A stretch of DNA of 64,000 nt from positions 2,604,001 to 2,668,000 of the forward strand of contig NZ_CP099399.1 of the NCBI RefSeq assembly GCF_024721175.1. Direction: 5' to 3'. This stretch comes from Rhizobium sp. Pop5 (GTDB taxonomy: Bacteria > Pseudomonadota > Alphaproteobacteria > Rhizobiales > Rhizobiaceae). The notes beneath the pieces were generated by a model. It had not been told where the DNA came from, made no database searches, and saw only the letters and a list, made by a program, of their open reading frames with translations. Positions within the stretch are counted from its first letter, which is position 1; every line of letters begins with the position of its first letter. Position numbers and translations under genes: made by a program. This document shows, piece by piece, positions 17,213 through 27,296 of this stretch.

Positions 17213-18048
17213 TTGACGGCTCCCGACGTGATGCCGCGGATCAACTGCCGCGAGAAGATGACGTAGAGGATGAGGATCGGCAGGATGGCGAGCGACAGCG
17301 CCGCCAGCACCGCATTCCAGTTGGTAACGAACTGGCCGATGAATATCTGCGAGCCGAGCGTGACCGTCTTGGTGGTTTCCGAAGGTGCAAGGATCAGCGG
17401 GAACCAGAGGTCGTTCCAGATCGGGATCATGGTGAAGACGGCGACCGTCGCCATTGCCGGGCGCACCAGCGGCAGCACCAGGCGGAAGAAGATCGCATAT
17501 TCGGAAAGCCCGTCGATGCGCCCGGCATTCTTGAGGTCGTCCGAAACCGTACGCATGAATTCCGACAGGATGAAGATCGCCAGCGGTATGCCCTGCGCGG
17601 TGTAGACGAGGATCAGCGCCGTCAGCGTGTTGACGAGGCCGGCCGCCACCATACCCTGCAGGATTGCCACCGTGCCGAGGCGGATCGGGATCATGATGCC
17701 GATCGCCATATAGAGCCCGAGCAGCAAGTTACCGCGAAAGCGGTATTCCGACAGCGCAAAGGCCGCCATGGCGCCGAAGAGCAGCACCAGCAGGATCGAG
17801 ACAATCGTCACGACAAAGCTGTTCTGGAAATAGGTGGCGAAATCGCCCTGCCCGAGCACCGTCTGGTAGCCGACGAGGCTGAAAGTCGATGGCGTCGGGA
17901 TCATCAGCGGTTCGCGGAAGATCGAGGCACGATCCTTGAACGAGTTGACGATGGTCAGGAACACCGGAAACAGCGCGACCAGCGTATAGGCGCCGAGCGC
18001 CAGGTGCACGAGGCCGGTGCGGATGGGAGATGTGCGTGCCTTGGACAT
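17209..18048 (-). CDS. Carbohydrate ABC transporter permease (MalG type)
   Basis: A 279-residue inner-membrane permease with six hydrophobic segments and the EAA-like loop AGRIDGLSEYAIFFRLVLPL. The C-terminus SRQLIRGITSGAVK is typical for the MalG half of sugar importers. Its stop overlaps the oxidoreductase start (ATGA) and it follows the MalF-type permease by nine bases. Confidence 0.92.
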   Translation of the reverse strand: MSKARTSPIRTGLVHLALGAYTLVALFPVFLTIVNSFKDRASIFREPLMIPTPSTFSLVGYQTVLGQGDFATYFQNSFVVTIVSILLVLLFGAMAAFALSEYRFRGNLLLGLYMAIGIMIPIRLGTVAILQGMVAAGLVNTLTALILVYTAQGIPLAIFILSEFMRTVSDDLKNAGRIDGLSEYAIFFRLVLPLVRPAMATVAVFTMIPIWNDLWFPLILAPSETTKTVTLGSQIFIGQFVTNWNAVLAALSLAILPILILYVIFSRQLIRGITSGAVK

Positions 18049-18057
18049 GCGCGCTCC

Positions 18058-19005
18058 TCAGAACTGGTAGCGACGCATGCGCCGCTGGATGACGAAGAGA
18101 TAAAGCGAGACGCCGGCGAGGATGATGAGGAACATCACGGTCGCGATCGTGGCACCCATCGAACGGTCGCCCAACTGCAGCTGGAAACCGAAGAAGGTGC
18201 GGTAGAGCAGCGTGCCGAGAATGTCGGTCGACATATCGGGCCCGGCGAGCGCCCCCTGCACGGTGTAGATCAGGTCGAAGGCGTTGAAATTGCCGACGAA
18301 GGTGAGGATAGAGATGATGCCGATCGCCGGCAGGATGAGCGGCAGCTTGATCTTCCAGAACTGCGCCCAGCCGGTGACGCCGTCGCATTCGGCCGCCTCG
18401 ATCACCTCTTCGGGGATGCTGAGAAGCGCTGCATAGATCAGCATCATCGGAATGCCGATATATTGCCAGTTGGAGATCAGCGAGACGGCGACCAGCGCCG
18501 AGCCGGGCTTGCCGAGCCAGGGTGCGAACAGGAATTTCAGGCCGATGAGATCGAGCATCCAGGGAGCGACACCCCAAATCGGCGAAAGGATCAGCTTCCA
18601 GATGAAACCGACGATGACGAAGGAAAGCAGTGTGGGCAGGAACATCGCCGTGCGGTAGAAGGCCACCCCCCTCAGCTTCGGCACCGACAGCAGGGCGGCA
18701 AGTGCCACGCCGATCGGGTTCTGCACGCACATGTGGATGGCGAAGAAGATCAGGTTGTTGACGAGCGCGTTCCAGAAATCATGCGCCCAGCGCGGATCGC
18801 CGAATAGAACCTTGAAATTCGCAAGTCCGACAAAGGCTGATTGCCCGTCGACCGTATTGTAAAGCGACAGCCTGAGCGTCTCGATGAGCGGCAGCACCAT
18901 GACGGCGGAATAAACGATCACCGCGGGCAGCATGAAGACGAAGATGTGCCAGCGCACCGGGCGCTTGATCGGGACGATTTCGGCCGCGTTGTGGGTTTCG
19001 CTCAT
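18058..19005 (-). CDS. Carbohydrate ABC transporter permease (MalF type)
   Basis: A 315-residue permease. I start at MSETHNAAEIVPIKRP (19005); the frame stays open further upstream through a palindromic repeat, but that part has no family resemblance. Six membrane segments; the coupling loop reads EAAECDGVTGWAQFWKIKLPLI. Partner of the MalG-type permease next to it. Confidence 0.92.
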   Translation of the reverse strand: MSETHNAAEIVPIKRPVRWHIFVFMLPAVIVYSAVMVLPLIETLRLSLYNTVDGQSAFVGLANFKVLFGDPRWAHDFWNALVNNLIFFAIHMCVQNPIGVALAALLSVPKLRGVAFYRTAMFLPTLLSFVIVGFIWKLILSPIWGVAPWMLDLIGLKFLFAPWLGKPGSALVAVSLISNWQYIGIPMMLIYAALLSIPEEVIEAAECDGVTGWAQFWKIKLPLILPAIGIISILTFVGNFNAFDLIYTVQGALAGPDMSTDILGTLLYRTFFGFQLQLGDRSMGATIATVMFLIILAGVSLYLFVIQRRMRRYQF

Positions 19006-19061
19006 GGCTTTTGCCTGTTCTTGTCGACTGGCTGCAAGGCGCAGCACAGGTGGAAAACGTT

Positions 19062-19215
19062 GCGCCTCACCCCACCCTCTCTCCGCGCGGCGGATAGGGG
19101 GGAACATGCCCTGTCTGGATGCCATGTCGGGCTGGGGAGGTCGCTTGCGAGTCTCCTTCTCCCCGCGAGCGGGGAGAAGGTGGCCGGCAGGCCGGATGAG
19201 GGGCAGCAAACGCCA
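19062..19215. repeat. Palindromic repeat element between binding-protein and permease genes
   Basis: A perfect 12-bp palindromic stem (19155-19166 with 19169-19180, core CTCCCCGC/GCGGGGAG) sits in a longer element whose outer parts (CCTCACCCCACC and GGATGAGGGG) are roughly complementary. It has the look of the interspersed rhizobial intergenic palindromes. Being inside an operon after the binding-protein gene it may act as a 3'-end stabiliser. Confidence 0.6.
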
Positions 19216-19227
19216 CCCCCGATCACA

Positions 19228-20487
19228 TCACTTGGCCGGCTTGTACCAGCTGTCGAGGCCCTTCTGCAGCTTCTCGGCAGCAACCTTCGGCGTATCCGTG
19301 CCGTTGATCACGTTGGCCGATTCGACCCAGGTCTCGTTTTCGAGGTTCGGCGTGCCGCGCGACAGGATCTGGTAGGTCGAGCGCACGGTCGACTTGTACG
19401 GGCCGCGCCAGGAGACGAATTCCTGGGCAAGCGGATCGGACATCTTGACCGGGTTGGAGTTCAGGCTGAAGAAGCCGGGCAGAGAGTTCGCGTAGATGTC
19501 GGCGAACTCGGGCGAAGCGACCCAGCTCAGGAACTTCTTGGCTTCCTCGGCATGCTTGCTCTTGGCATTCAGGGCGACGCCGATATCCGGATGGTCGGAG
19601 ATGTAGCCCGTATCGCCAGCCTTCGGAACCGGCGGCGGGAATGCGCCCATCTTGAACTGCGCCTGGGTGTTGAAGAGCGCGATTTCCCAGGAACCGGCCG
19701 GATAAATGGCGGCGCGGCCGAGCGTGAAGAGGTTCTGGCTGTCCGAATAGGTCTGGGCTTCGAAACCCTCGCCGAGATAGGGCTTCCACTTGGCAAGCTC
19801 CTCATAGGGCTTGACCCAGTCGGCATCGGTCAGCTTCTGCTTGCCTGCGATCAGCGCTTCGCGGCCTTCCTCACCCTTCCAGTAATTCGGGCCGATGTTC
19901 TGGTAGCCCATGGTAGCGGCTTCCCAGAGGTCCTTCGTGCCCATGGCGAGCGGGATGTAGGTGCCGTCAGCCTTGATCTTGTCAAGAGCGGCGAAGAACT
20001 CGTCTTCCGTCTTCGGAATGGAGATGCCGAGCTTGTCGAAGGCATCCTTGTTGTAAATGAAGCCGTGGATGACCGAAGCCATCGGCACGCAGAAGGTCGA
20101 CTTACCGTCGTCGGTCGACCAGGCGGCCTTGGCGACCGGCGAGAAATTCTCCATGCCTGGCAGGCCGGTGATATCGACGAGCTGCTTCTTGTTGAAGAGT
20201 TCGAGCGAGGCGTCGAACGGACGGCAGGTGATGATATCGCCAGCGGAGCCGGCATCGAGCTTGGCGTTCAGCGAAGCATTGTATTCGGTCGGCGCGGTCG
20301 GCGAGAAGACGATCTTGATGCCCGGGTTCTTGGCTTCGAAAGCCGGGATGATCTTTTCCTGCCAGATCTGCAGGTCGTCGTTACGCCAGCTTTCCACAGT
20401 CAGCGTGACGTCGGCGGCATGGACGAGACCTGCCGATGTCAGCAGGCTTGTGGCAAGCAGGAAGCTTTTCAGAGCAGTGTTTTTCAT
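19228..20487 (-). CDS. Sugar ABC transporter substrate-binding protein
   Basis: A 419-residue periplasmic binding protein of family 1 (MalE-like). Signal peptide MKNTALKSFLLATSLL... ends at VHA-A near residue 24; mature start DVTLTVESWRNDDLQIWQ. Further marks are IYPAGSWEIALFN and AEEAKKFLSWVASPEFADIY, common to binding proteins for oligosaccharides and amino sugars. AGGAGAGGG stands before the ATG. First gene of the leftward importer unit. The divergent neighbours (BadF kinase, HutC regulator) make an N-acetylated amino sugar a reasonable but unproven ligand. Confidence 0.92.
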   Translation of the reverse strand: MKNTALKSFLLATSLLTSAGLVHAADVTLTVESWRNDDLQIWQEKIIPAFEAKNPGIKIVFSPTAPTEYNASLNAKLDAGSAGDIITCRPFDASLELFNKKQLVDITGLPGMENFSPVAKAAWSTDDGKSTFCVPMASVIHGFIYNKDAFDKLGISIPKTEDEFFAALDKIKADGTYIPLAMGTKDLWEAATMGYQNIGPNYWKGEEGREALIAGKQKLTDADWVKPYEELAKWKPYLGEGFEAQTYSDSQNLFTLGRAAIYPAGSWEIALFNTQAQFKMGAFPPPVPKAGDTGYISDHPDIGVALNAKSKHAEEAKKFLSWVASPEFADIYANSLPGFFSLNSNPVKMSDPLAQEFVSWRGPYKSTVRSTYQILSRGTPNLENETWVESANVINGTDTPKVAAEKLQKGLDSWYKPAK

Positions 20488-21018
20488 TTCCCTCTCCTGT
20501 TTTCAGGCGCCGGAAGGCGCCGTTTTCGATCTGAAACAAGCGGTTGGTGTGCTTGAGGAAACACCCAACGCCCCTTGAGGGCCGCCAGCGACTGCCGGCC
20601 CCGAAAGCTCGACGGACGCAAAGGCGGAATCGCCTGCGGCCGGACTGCGCGCCTTCCCGGTGGCCTGCACCGGGCGTGGCGAAATGACTGGGAAAGCCGA
20701 TGGATGCCTGAACTCAACCACTGGCCACGCGGGCCTGCGGGTGTTCTTGCAATCATCCTCGAAGCGGTTCCGGCTTGGCTTTGCTGCCGGTTTTCTTGGG
20801 CTTCGGAACGCTGTTCCCTTTGATCGAATTAAGGCCAAAAAAATACCAATTGTCCAGCCGAATTTAACTTTTTCGCCGCCAAAAATTCATTTAAAAATTT
20901 TATCTAATGAAATCAATGGAATAAAAAGGTGGATTTTCATCGCCATTCCCACTTGGTAAATGGTATTTTTTTGGTATTGTAATAAAACCATGTGGCAACG
21001 GCGCATTTCGGAGGCGCG
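20488..21018. promoter_or_regulatory. 531-base divergent control region with repeated GGTATT half-sites
   Basis: No convincing gene. TGGTATT at 20961-20967 and TTGGTATTG at 20971-20979 are in direct repeat, preceded by GGTAAAT at 20955; an inverted ATACCAAT lies at 20843-20850. GGTAT/ATACC half-sites suit HutC-type GntR regulators, and such a regulator is encoded at 21900, so autoregulation of both divergent units is likely. The importer side has a long leader with a GGCGCC hairpin (20507-20526) just before its ribosome site. Confidence 0.5.
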
Positions 21019-21903
21019 ATGACGGAGCTTGCAATCGGCATAGACGGCGGCGGAACGAGCTGCCGGGCCGCGGTGGCGGACAGGAACGGCAAGGTCATCG
21101 GCCGCGGCAAGGCGGGCCCCGCCAACATCCTGTCGGATCTCGAAAACTCTCTTCTCAACATCGTCGAATCCGCTCGCGAGGCGCTGCGCGATGCCGGGCT
21201 CGAGGCTGATGCCGTTTCTTCCGCTGTGTCGGTCGTGGGCGTCGCCGGCGCCAATGTCACGGATTACGGACGGCGAATCGAAAGAGCCCTGCCCTTTGCC
21301 GCAGGCCGCGTCGTCACCGATGCGCTCATTTCCCTGCAGGGGGCGCTTGGTGATGCCGACGGGATCGTCGGCGCTTTCGGCACCGGTTCGGTCTATAATG
21401 CGCGCAGGGATGGCCGGCTGAAGGGCATCGGCGGATGGGGCTTCGTCGTCGGCGATCAGGCGAGCGGCGCCCGTCTTGGCCGCGACCTCATGGAACGCGC
21501 GCTGCTCGCTTATGACGGGGTGCGTTTGGGATCGCCGATCACCGAAGCGGTCATGGCTGAATATGGCAACGATCCCGAGCGCATCGCCGAATTCGCGCAT
21601 TCGGCGCGGCCGAATGATTTCGCCCGCTACGCGCCGATGGTTTTCAAGCATGCCGGCGAAGGCGATGCCGTCGCCGCGGGCATCGTCAGGGATGCCACAA
21701 CAGCGATCGGCGAGAGCCTCGACGCGCTCCTCTGGCCCGAATGCCCGTCGATCTGCCTCCTCGGCGGCCTCGCCCAGGCCTATGAGCCGTGGCTTTCCGA
21801 TTGTTACAGGGCGCTGCTTGCCAAACCGAAGAATGATGCCTTGCACGGCGCGGTGGAACTTGCGATCAAGCTCCTGAACGATCAGCAGAGAGGTGCAGCA
21901 TGA
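21019..21903 (+). CDS. BadF/BadG-type kinase (N-acetylglucosamine kinase-like)
   Basis: A 294-residue ASKHA-fold kinase. The phosphate-1 loop IGIDGGGTSCRAAV is at the N-terminus, the second phosphate motif GAFGTGSVYNAR near residue 120, and GWGFVVGDQASGARLGRDL follows, as in eukaryote-type GlcNAc kinases. I start at the ATG 21019 behind GGAGGCG. It overlaps the regulator gene by four bases (ATGA). Likely function: phosphorylation of an amino sugar imported by the divergent ABC system. Confidence 0.88.
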   Translation: MTELAIGIDGGGTSCRAAVADRNGKVIGRGKAGPANILSDLENSLLNIVESAREALRDAGLEADAVSSAVSVVGVAGANVTDYGRRIERALPFAAGRVVTDALISLQGALGDADGIVGAFGTGSVYNARRDGRLKGIGGWGFVVGDQASGARLGRDLMERALLAYDGVRLGSPITEAVMAEYGNDPERIAEFAHSARPNDFARYAPMVFKHAGEGDAVAAGIVRDATTAIGESLDALLWPECPSICLLGGLAQAYEPWLSDCYRALLAKPKNDALHGAVELAIKLLNDQQRGAA

Positions 21904-22664
21904 GCGACGACCTCGCCACCATCCTGTCCCTGGAGCGACTGCAGGCGGCCGGCACCGGCCCGCTCTATGTCAAACTGCGCCGCACGCTCGAAGAAGCCGT
22001 GCGGACCGGCACGCTCGGCCATGGCGATGCGCTGCCGCCGGAGCGCGACATCGCCGAATTTGCCGCCGTCAGCCGCGTCACCGTGCGCAAGGCGATCGAT
22101 GAACTCGTCGCCGACGGCCTGCTGGTGCGCCGCCACGGCTCGGGCACCTTCGTCGCCAAGCCGGTCTCCAAGGTCGAGCAGCGCCTGTCGCAGCTCACCT
22201 CCTTCACCGAGGACATGGCGCGGCGCGGCATGTCCTCACGCTCCGAATGGCTGCATAAGGGCATCCACACCCCCTCGCCCGACGAGATGATGATCCTCGG
22301 CCTCGCCGCCGACGTGAAGGTTTCGCGTCTCTCCCGCCTGCGCATCGCCGACGACCAGCCGCTGGCGATCGAAAATGCCAGCGTCTCCGGCGAATTCCTG
22401 CCGGACCCCTCGGCCGTCACCAATTCGCTCTATGCCGAACTCGAACGCCGCCAGGTCCGCCCGGTACGGGCCGTTCAGCGCATCTCGGCAACCAATATGA
22501 AGGAAGCCGACGCGCAGCTTCTCGGCGTGTCCGTGGGTGCGGCCGGCCTGTCGATCGAGCGCATCTCCTATCTCGGCTCCGGCCGCGCCGTGGAATTCAC
22601 CCGCTCGCTCTATCGCGGCGATGCTTATGATTTTGTTGCGGAGCTGACGATCGGGGCGACGTGA
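21900..22664 (+). CDS. GntR-family regulator, HutC subfamily
   Basis: A 254-residue repressor-type protein: winged helix (LPPERDIAEFAAVSRVTVRKAID, residues about 42-64, then RRHGSGTFV) and a UTRA effector domain from about residue 95 to the end. The UTRA fold binds small ligands, often sugar phosphates or histidine-pathway compounds. Coupled to the kinase gene and divergent from the sugar importer, it most likely represses both in the absence of the sugar through the GGTATT sites upstream. Confidence 0.92.
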   Translation: MSDDLATILSLERLQAAGTGPLYVKLRRTLEEAVRTGTLGHGDALPPERDIAEFAAVSRVTVRKAIDELVADGLLVRRHGSGTFVAKPVSKVEQRLSQLTSFTEDMARRGMSSRSEWLHKGIHTPSPDEMMILGLAADVKVSRLSRLRIADDQPLAIENASVSGEFLPDPSAVTNSLYAELERRQVRPVRAVQRISATNMKEADAQLLGVSVGAAGLSIERISYLGSGRAVEFTRSLYRGDAYDFVAELTIGAT

Positions 22665-22667
22665 GCC

Positions 22668-23069
22668 CTACCAGAAGCGAGCAATCCAGTGCTGATTTCC
22701 GGCGAGTTCATCGAAGATCGCATCGGCGGAAATGATCGGTATCCCATTCTGCATGGCGGTAGCGGCAAGAAACCGATCGAACGGATCGCGATGCGCCCAA
22801 TCCATCATCGCCGCGCTCAGACAGATTTCCGGTGTTAGTGCCGCGGCAACCCCGCCCTGATCTTGCAGCAGTTCCGACAATCGGCCGATGAAAGGCTCCA
22901 TCTCCGGCCATTTGCCGAGACGCACTTTCTGTCCGATTTCAAACAGGGATATAGGGCTGACGAGAATATTCTCCGCCTTTTCGATCAGAGCAACCGCCTT
23001 GCCCGAGAGCCGCTTATCGCCGGTCAGCGACCATGCCCAGGCATGGGTGTCGAGCAGAAGTGAATTCAC
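22668..23069 (-). CDS. VapC-type PIN-domain toxin
   Basis: A 133-residue PIN ribonuclease. The fold starts LLLDTHAWAW with the first catalytic Asp; SPISLFEIGQK carries the conserved Glu, and AHRDPFDRFLAATA the C-terminal Asp residues. I use the GTG at 23069 because it overlaps the antitoxin stop (GTGA); an ATG five codons upstream is possible. VapC toxins cut tRNA or rRNA when released from their antitoxin. Confidence 0.88.
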   Translation of the reverse strand: MNSLLLDTHAWAWSLTGDKRLSGKAVALIEKAENILVSPISLFEIGQKVRLGKWPEMEPFIGRLSELLQDQGGVAAALTPEICLSAAMMDWAHRDPFDRFLAATAMQNGIPIISADAIFDELAGNQHWIARFW

Positions 23070-23299
23070 TCGATCCCTTCCCATGCCGCAAGGTCGCCCT
23101 CATCCATGGGCTCGAAAAAGTCAGGCCCATTTCCAGCAACCTGCCCCTTGAGCAGGCCGATCTTGAAGGAAGATTGCACAATCGGAATGATCTTCACGAC
23201 AGGCTTGCGCCCCTTGGCGATCACCACTTCCTCACCGGAAAGGGCGGCGTCGATCAATTTCGACAGGTTGGTCTTTGCGGCATGAATGGTAACCTGCAT
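23066..23299 (-). CDS. VapB/Phd-type antitoxin
   Basis: A 77-residue antitoxin of the Phd/YefM kind: MQVTIHAAKTNLSKLIDAAL is the dimer/DNA-binding half, followed by GEEVVIAKGRKPVVKI. The C-terminal tail (FFEPMDEGDLAAWEGIE) would wrap the toxin. The inner ATG (23299) is preferred over one four codons upstream because it matches the family start. Overlaps the toxin gene by four bases. Confidence 0.88.
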   Translation of the reverse strand: MQVTIHAAKTNLSKLIDAALSGEEVVIAKGRKPVVKIIPIVQSSFKIGLLKGQVAGNGPDFFEPMDEGDLAAWEGIE

Positions 23300-23313
23300 A
23301 GCTGCCCTCATTA

Positions 23314-23328
23314 GCTAACTTGGCTAAC
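23314..23328 (-). promoter_or_regulatory. Candidate autoregulatory site of the toxin-antitoxin operon
   Basis: Two direct GCTAAC repeats (23314-23319 and 23323-23328, plus-strand reading) separated by three bases stand 15-30 bases before the antitoxin start, where such complexes bind their promoter. Confidence 0.4.
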
Positions 23329-23405
23329 CATACCATCTCGCCATGAATTCCGCTATCGAATTCGAAAAGCCGGAACACGGACGATTATTGAACCATATCA
23401 AAATC

Positions 23406-23437
23406 ATAAAGCCGGAAAGTGAATCACTTCCCGGCTT
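23406..23437 (-). terminator. Intrinsic terminator after metH
   Basis: A 14-base stem with one mismatch (23409-23422 with 23424-23437) and on the minus strand TTTATGATTTT follows. It lies 45 bases past the metH stop. Confidence 0.7.
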
Positions 23438-23481
23438 CATCGTCTCTTGATTCTTTGCATTAAGAACGGGCGGGCGCGTCT

Positions 23482-26400
23482 CTACGCCGCGTCCTCAATC
23501 TCCTCGTCGGCCTTACGCGGCACATAGTTCAGCACCGGCCCAAGCCACCGCTCGACCTCGGAAATCTCCATGCCCTTGCGCTTGGCATAGTCCTCCACTT
23601 GGTCTCGCTCCACCTTGGCGACGCCGAAATAATAGGAGTCGGGGTGGCCGATATAGAGGCCGGATACGGACGAGCCGGGCCACATCGCGTAGCTCTCCGT
23701 GAGTTTGACGCCGGCCGCCTTTTCCGCATCGAGCAGCTTGAAGAGCGTTGCCTTCTCGGTGTGGTCCGGCTGGGCGGGATAACCCGGCGCCGGCCGGATG
23801 CCGGCATAGGCTTCGGTGATGAGCTCCTCGTTGCTAAGCGTCTCGTCCTTGGCATAGCCCCAATGTTCGCGACGCACCTGCTCGTGCATGCGCTCGGCAA
23901 AAGCTTCGGCGAAGCGGTCGGCCAGCGCCTTGACGAGGATCGAGGAATAGTCGTCGTTCGACCGTTCGAAGCGCTCGGCGATGGCGATTTCCTCGATGCC
24001 TGATGTCACCACGAACCCGCCGACATAATCCTGCACACCGCTTGCAACAGGTGCGACGAAGTCCGAAAGCGCCACGTTCGCCCGACCGTCCCGCTTCGAG
24101 AGCTGCTGGCGCAACGTATAGAAGGTGGCAAGCTCCTGTTTCCGGCTCTCGTCGGTAAAGAGGCGGATATCGTCACCGACGGCACCGGCCGGCCAGAAGC
24201 CGATGACGGCGCGCGGACGGAACCACTTCTCGTCGATGATCTTTTTGAGCATCGCCTGCGCATCGGCCCAGAGCGCACGCGCCGCCTCGCCCTGCTTCTC
24301 GTCTTCGAGAATTGCGGGGAAACGGCCGCGCAATTCCCAGGTCTGGAAGAAGGGCGTCCAGTCGATGTATCTGGCAAGCTCCGCCAGATCGTAATCCTCG
24401 AACACCCGCGTGCCGAAGAATTGCGGCTTGGTCGGCTGGTAGGCTGGCCAGTCGGTCTTGTGCGCATTCTCGCGAGCGCGGGCCAGCGGCAGGCGCACCT
24501 TCTCCGCTTCGCTGCGGGCATGGGCGGCCGCCACCTTGGCATACTCGGCTCTTACATCATCGACATAGCCCTGCCGCGTTTCCGGCGAGAGCAGTGCCGA
24601 GACGACGCCGACGGCGCGGCTCGCATCGGTCACATAGACCGCCTGGCCCTTGTTGTAGCCCGGATGGATCTTCACGGCCGTATGCACGCGGCTGGTCGTG
24701 GCACCACCGATCAGTAGCGGGATTTCAAAGCCTTGCCGCTCCATCTCGGCCGCGACGTGCACCATCTCGTCGAGCGATGGCGTGATCAGCCCGGAAAGGC
24801 CGATGATATCAACCTTTTCGGCGATCGCCGTTTCCAGGATCTTCGTCGCCGGCACCATGACGCCGAGGTCGACGATCTCGTAATTGTTGCAGGCGAGCAC
24901 GACGCCGACGATGTTCTTGCCGATATCGTGCACGTCACCCTTGACCGTCGCCATCAGGATCTTGCCGGCCGATTGCCGTTCCTCGCCGCCGTTGAGGCGC
25001 TTTTCCTCTTCCATGTAGGGAAGAAGCACGGCAACGGCCTGCTTCATGACGCGGGCAGATTTCACGACCTGCGGCAGGAACATCTTACCCGAGCCGAAAA
25101 GATCTCCGACGACGTTCATGCCGGCCATCAGCGGCCCTTCGATGACGTGCAGCGGCCGGGCGGCCTGCTGGCGCGCCTCCTCCGTATCGGCTTCGATATA
25201 TTCAGTGATGCCGTTGACGAGCGCATGTTCGAGACGCTTCTCGACGCTCCATTCACGCCAGGAGAGATCCTGGACACGGCCTTCCCGGGCACCCGCACCA
25301 CGGAAACGCTCAGCCACTTCGAGCAGACGTTCGGTGCTGTCGGGGCGACGGTTGAGCACCACATCTTCGCAGGCCTCGCGCAACTCAGGGTCGATGTTGT
25401 CGTAGACGGCGAGCTGGCCGGCATTGACGATGCCCATGTCCATGCCCGCCTGAATGGCGTGGTAGAGGAACACTGCGTGCATCGCTTCGCGCACAGGCTC
25501 ATTGCCGCGGAACGAGAAGGACAGGTTCGAGACGCCGCCGGAAATATGCACGAGCGGCATGCGCTGACGGATCGTCCGCGTCGCCTCGATGAAGTCGACG
25601 CCGTAATTATTGTGCTCTTCGATGCCGGTCGCGACCGCGAAGATGTTCGGGTCGAAGATGATGTCCTCGGGCGGGAAGCCGATCTTTTCCGTCAACAGCT
25701 TATAGGCGCGCGTGCAGATCTCGACCTTGCGGTTGTAATTGTCGGCCTGCCCCGTCTCGTCGAAAGCCATGACGACGACAGCAGCGCCGTAATTGTGCAG
25801 CAGCCGCGCCTGGGCGAGGAAATTCTCCTCGCCTTCCTTCAGCGAGATCGAATTGACGATCGGCTTGCCCTGCACCCGCTTCAGGCCGGATTCGATGATC
25901 GAGAATTTCGACGAGTCGATCATCACGGGCACGCGGGCGATATCAGGCTCGGCGGCGATCAGGTTGAGGAACTCGACCATCGCCTTTTCGGAATCGATCA
26001 GGCCCTCGTCCATGTTGATGTCGATCACCTGCGCACCGTTCTCGACCTGGTCGCGGGCGACATCGAGCGCCGTGGTGTAATCGGCATTGGTGATCAGCTT
26101 GCGGAACTTCGCCGAGCCGGTGACGTTGGTGCGCTCGCCGACGTTGACGAAGGGAATGTCCTTGGTCAGCTCGAAGGGTTCGAGGCCAGACAGCGACATG
26201 AAGGGGCGATGCTCCGGAATCGGACGCGGCTTGTATTTCGCGACGGTCTCGGCGATCGCCCTTATATGTTCGGGCGTCGAGCCGCAGCAGCCGCCGACGA
26301 TATTGACCAGGCCCTCGCGCGCGAAGCTGTCGATCTGGGCGGCCATCAGCTCCGGCGTTTCGTCATACTGGCCGAACTCGTTCGGCAGGCCGGCATTCGG

Positions 26401-27255
26401 ATAGGCGCAGATGAAGGTGTCGGCGACGCCTGAAAGCTCCTGCAGATGCGGGCGCATCGCGTTAGCCCCGAGGGCGCAGTTGAGGCCGATCGTGAAGGGA
26501 TTAGCGTGGCGCACCGAGTTCCAGAAGGCCGATGGGGTCTGGCCGGAGAGCGTGCGGCCGGAAAGGTCGGTGATCGTGCCGGAGATCATCACCGGCAGGC
26601 GTACGCCCTTGGCTTCGAAGCGCTCCTCGCAGGCGAAGATCGCTGCCTTGGCGTTCAGCGTGTCGAAGATCGTCTCGATGAGGATGATATCGGCGCCGCC
26701 GTCGATGAGACCGTCGATCTGTTCGCCATAGGCGTCACGCAGATCGTCGAAAGTGACTGCGCGGAAACCCGGATTGTTGACGTCGGGCGAAATCGAGGCG
26801 GTGCGGTTGGTCGGCCCGATGGCGCCGGCGACGAAGCGGCGGCGGCCGTCCTCGCGCTCGGCGCGGACAGCCGCGCGGCGCACGATCTCGGCACCTTCCT
26901 TGTTCAGCGCATAGACCTCGCCTTCCATCCGGTAATCGGCCTGCGCGATGCGGGTCGAGGAGAAGGTGTTGGTCTCGAGAATATCGGCGCCAGCCTTGGC
27001 GTATTTATAATGGATCTCTTCGATCGCATCCGGCTGACTGAGGATCAGAAGGTCGTTGTTGCCCTTCTGGTGGCAGGCGCAGCCGATGAAGCGCGTACCG
27101 CGAAACTGGTCTTCATCGTAGCCCAGCCCCTGGATCTGCGTGCCCATGGCGCCGTCGAGAACAAGGATGCGCTCGCTCGCGGCTTTTTTCAAAGCTGCGA
27201 AAACTTCACTGCCGTCGCGCTTGCCCCCTTCGGGACCAAAGAGATTGTCGAACAC
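23482..27255 (-). CDS. metH: Cobalamin-dependent methionine synthase
   Basis: A 1257-residue, full-length MetH. Order of domains: homocysteine-binding barrel (residues 1-350, zinc cysteines in LNCALGA near 259 and GGCCGST near 320), methyltetrahydrofolate-binding domain (about 360-620), cobalamin cap and binding domain with the axial DVHDIGKN motif near 773, and the AdoMet reactivation domain (about 930-1257, with [11 protein letters not shown] near 1155). It transfers the methyl group of methyltetrahydrofolate to homocysteine in the cytosol. Starts at 27255 behind GGAGGG. A 20-bp palindrome upstream suggests transcriptional control by a methionine-cycle regulator. Confidence 0.98.
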   Translation of the reverse strand: MFDNLFGPEGGKRDGSEVFAALKKAASERILVLDGAMGTQIQGLGYDEDQFRGTRFIGCACHQKGNNDLLILSQPDAIEEIHYKYAKAGADILETNTFSSTRIAQADYRMEGEVYALNKEGAEIVRRAAVRAEREDGRRRFVAGAIGPTNRTASISPDVNNPGFRAVTFDDLRDAYGEQIDGLIDGGADIILIETIFDTLNAKAAIFACEERFEAKGVRLPVMISGTITDLSGRTLSGQTPSAFWNSVRHANPFTIGLNCALGANAMRPHLQELSGVADTFICAYPNAGLPNEFGQYDETPELMAAQIDSFAREGLVNIVGGCCGSTPEHIRAIAETVAKYKPRPIPEHRPFMSLSGLEPFELTKDIPFVNVGERTNVTGSAKFRKLITNADYTTALDVARDQVENGAQVIDINMDEGLIDSEKAMVEFLNLIAAEPDIARVPVMIDSSKFSIIESGLKRVQGKPIVNSISLKEGEENFLAQARLLHNYGAAVVVMAFDETGQADNYNRKVEICTRAYKLLTEKIGFPPEDIIFDPNIFAVATGIEEHNNYGVDFIEATRTIRQRMPLVHISGGVSNLSFSFRGNEPVREAMHAVFLYHAIQAGMDMGIVNAGQLAVYDNIDPELREACEDVVLNRRPDSTERLLEVAERFRGAGAREGRVQDLSWREWSVEKRLEHALVNGITEYIEADTEEARQQAARPLHVIEGPLMAGMNVVGDLFGSGKMFLPQVVKSARVMKQAVAVLLPYMEEEKRLNGGEERQSAGKILMATVKGDVHDIGKNIVGVVLACNNYEIVDLGVMVPATKILETAIAEKVDIIGLSGLITPSLDEMVHVAAEMERQGFEIPLLIGGATTSRVHTAVKIHPGYNKGQAVYVTDASRAVGVVSALLSPETRQGYVDDVRAEYAKVAAAHARSEAEKVRLPLARARENAHKTDWPAYQPTKPQFFGTRVFEDYDLAELARYIDWTPFFQTWELRGRFPAILEDEKQGEAARALWADAQAMLKKIIDEKWFRPRAVIGFWPAGAVGDDIRLFTDESRKQELATFYTLRQQLSKRDGRANVALSDFVAPVASGVQDYVGGFVVTSGIEEIAIAERFERSNDDYSSILVKALADRFAEAFAERMHEQVRREHWGYAKDETLSNEELITEAYAGIRPAPGYPAQPDHTEKATLFKLLDAEKAAGVKLTESYAMWPGSSVSGLYIGHPDSYYFGVAKVERDQVEDYAKRKGMEISEVERWLGPVLNYVPRKADEEIEDAA

Positions 27256-27296
27256 GGGAGGGCTCCTTGACGTCGTAAGACCAGACAGTCCAAATC

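Noticed and set aside
20503-20838. Minus-strand frame of 111 codons in the importer leader
   Set aside because: Low-complexity Arg/Pro/Ser composition, no start signal, and it lies in a control region; kept as leader only.
24733-26433. 566-codon plus-strand frame
   Set aside because: Antisense to metH, Asp/Arg/His-rich shadow composition.
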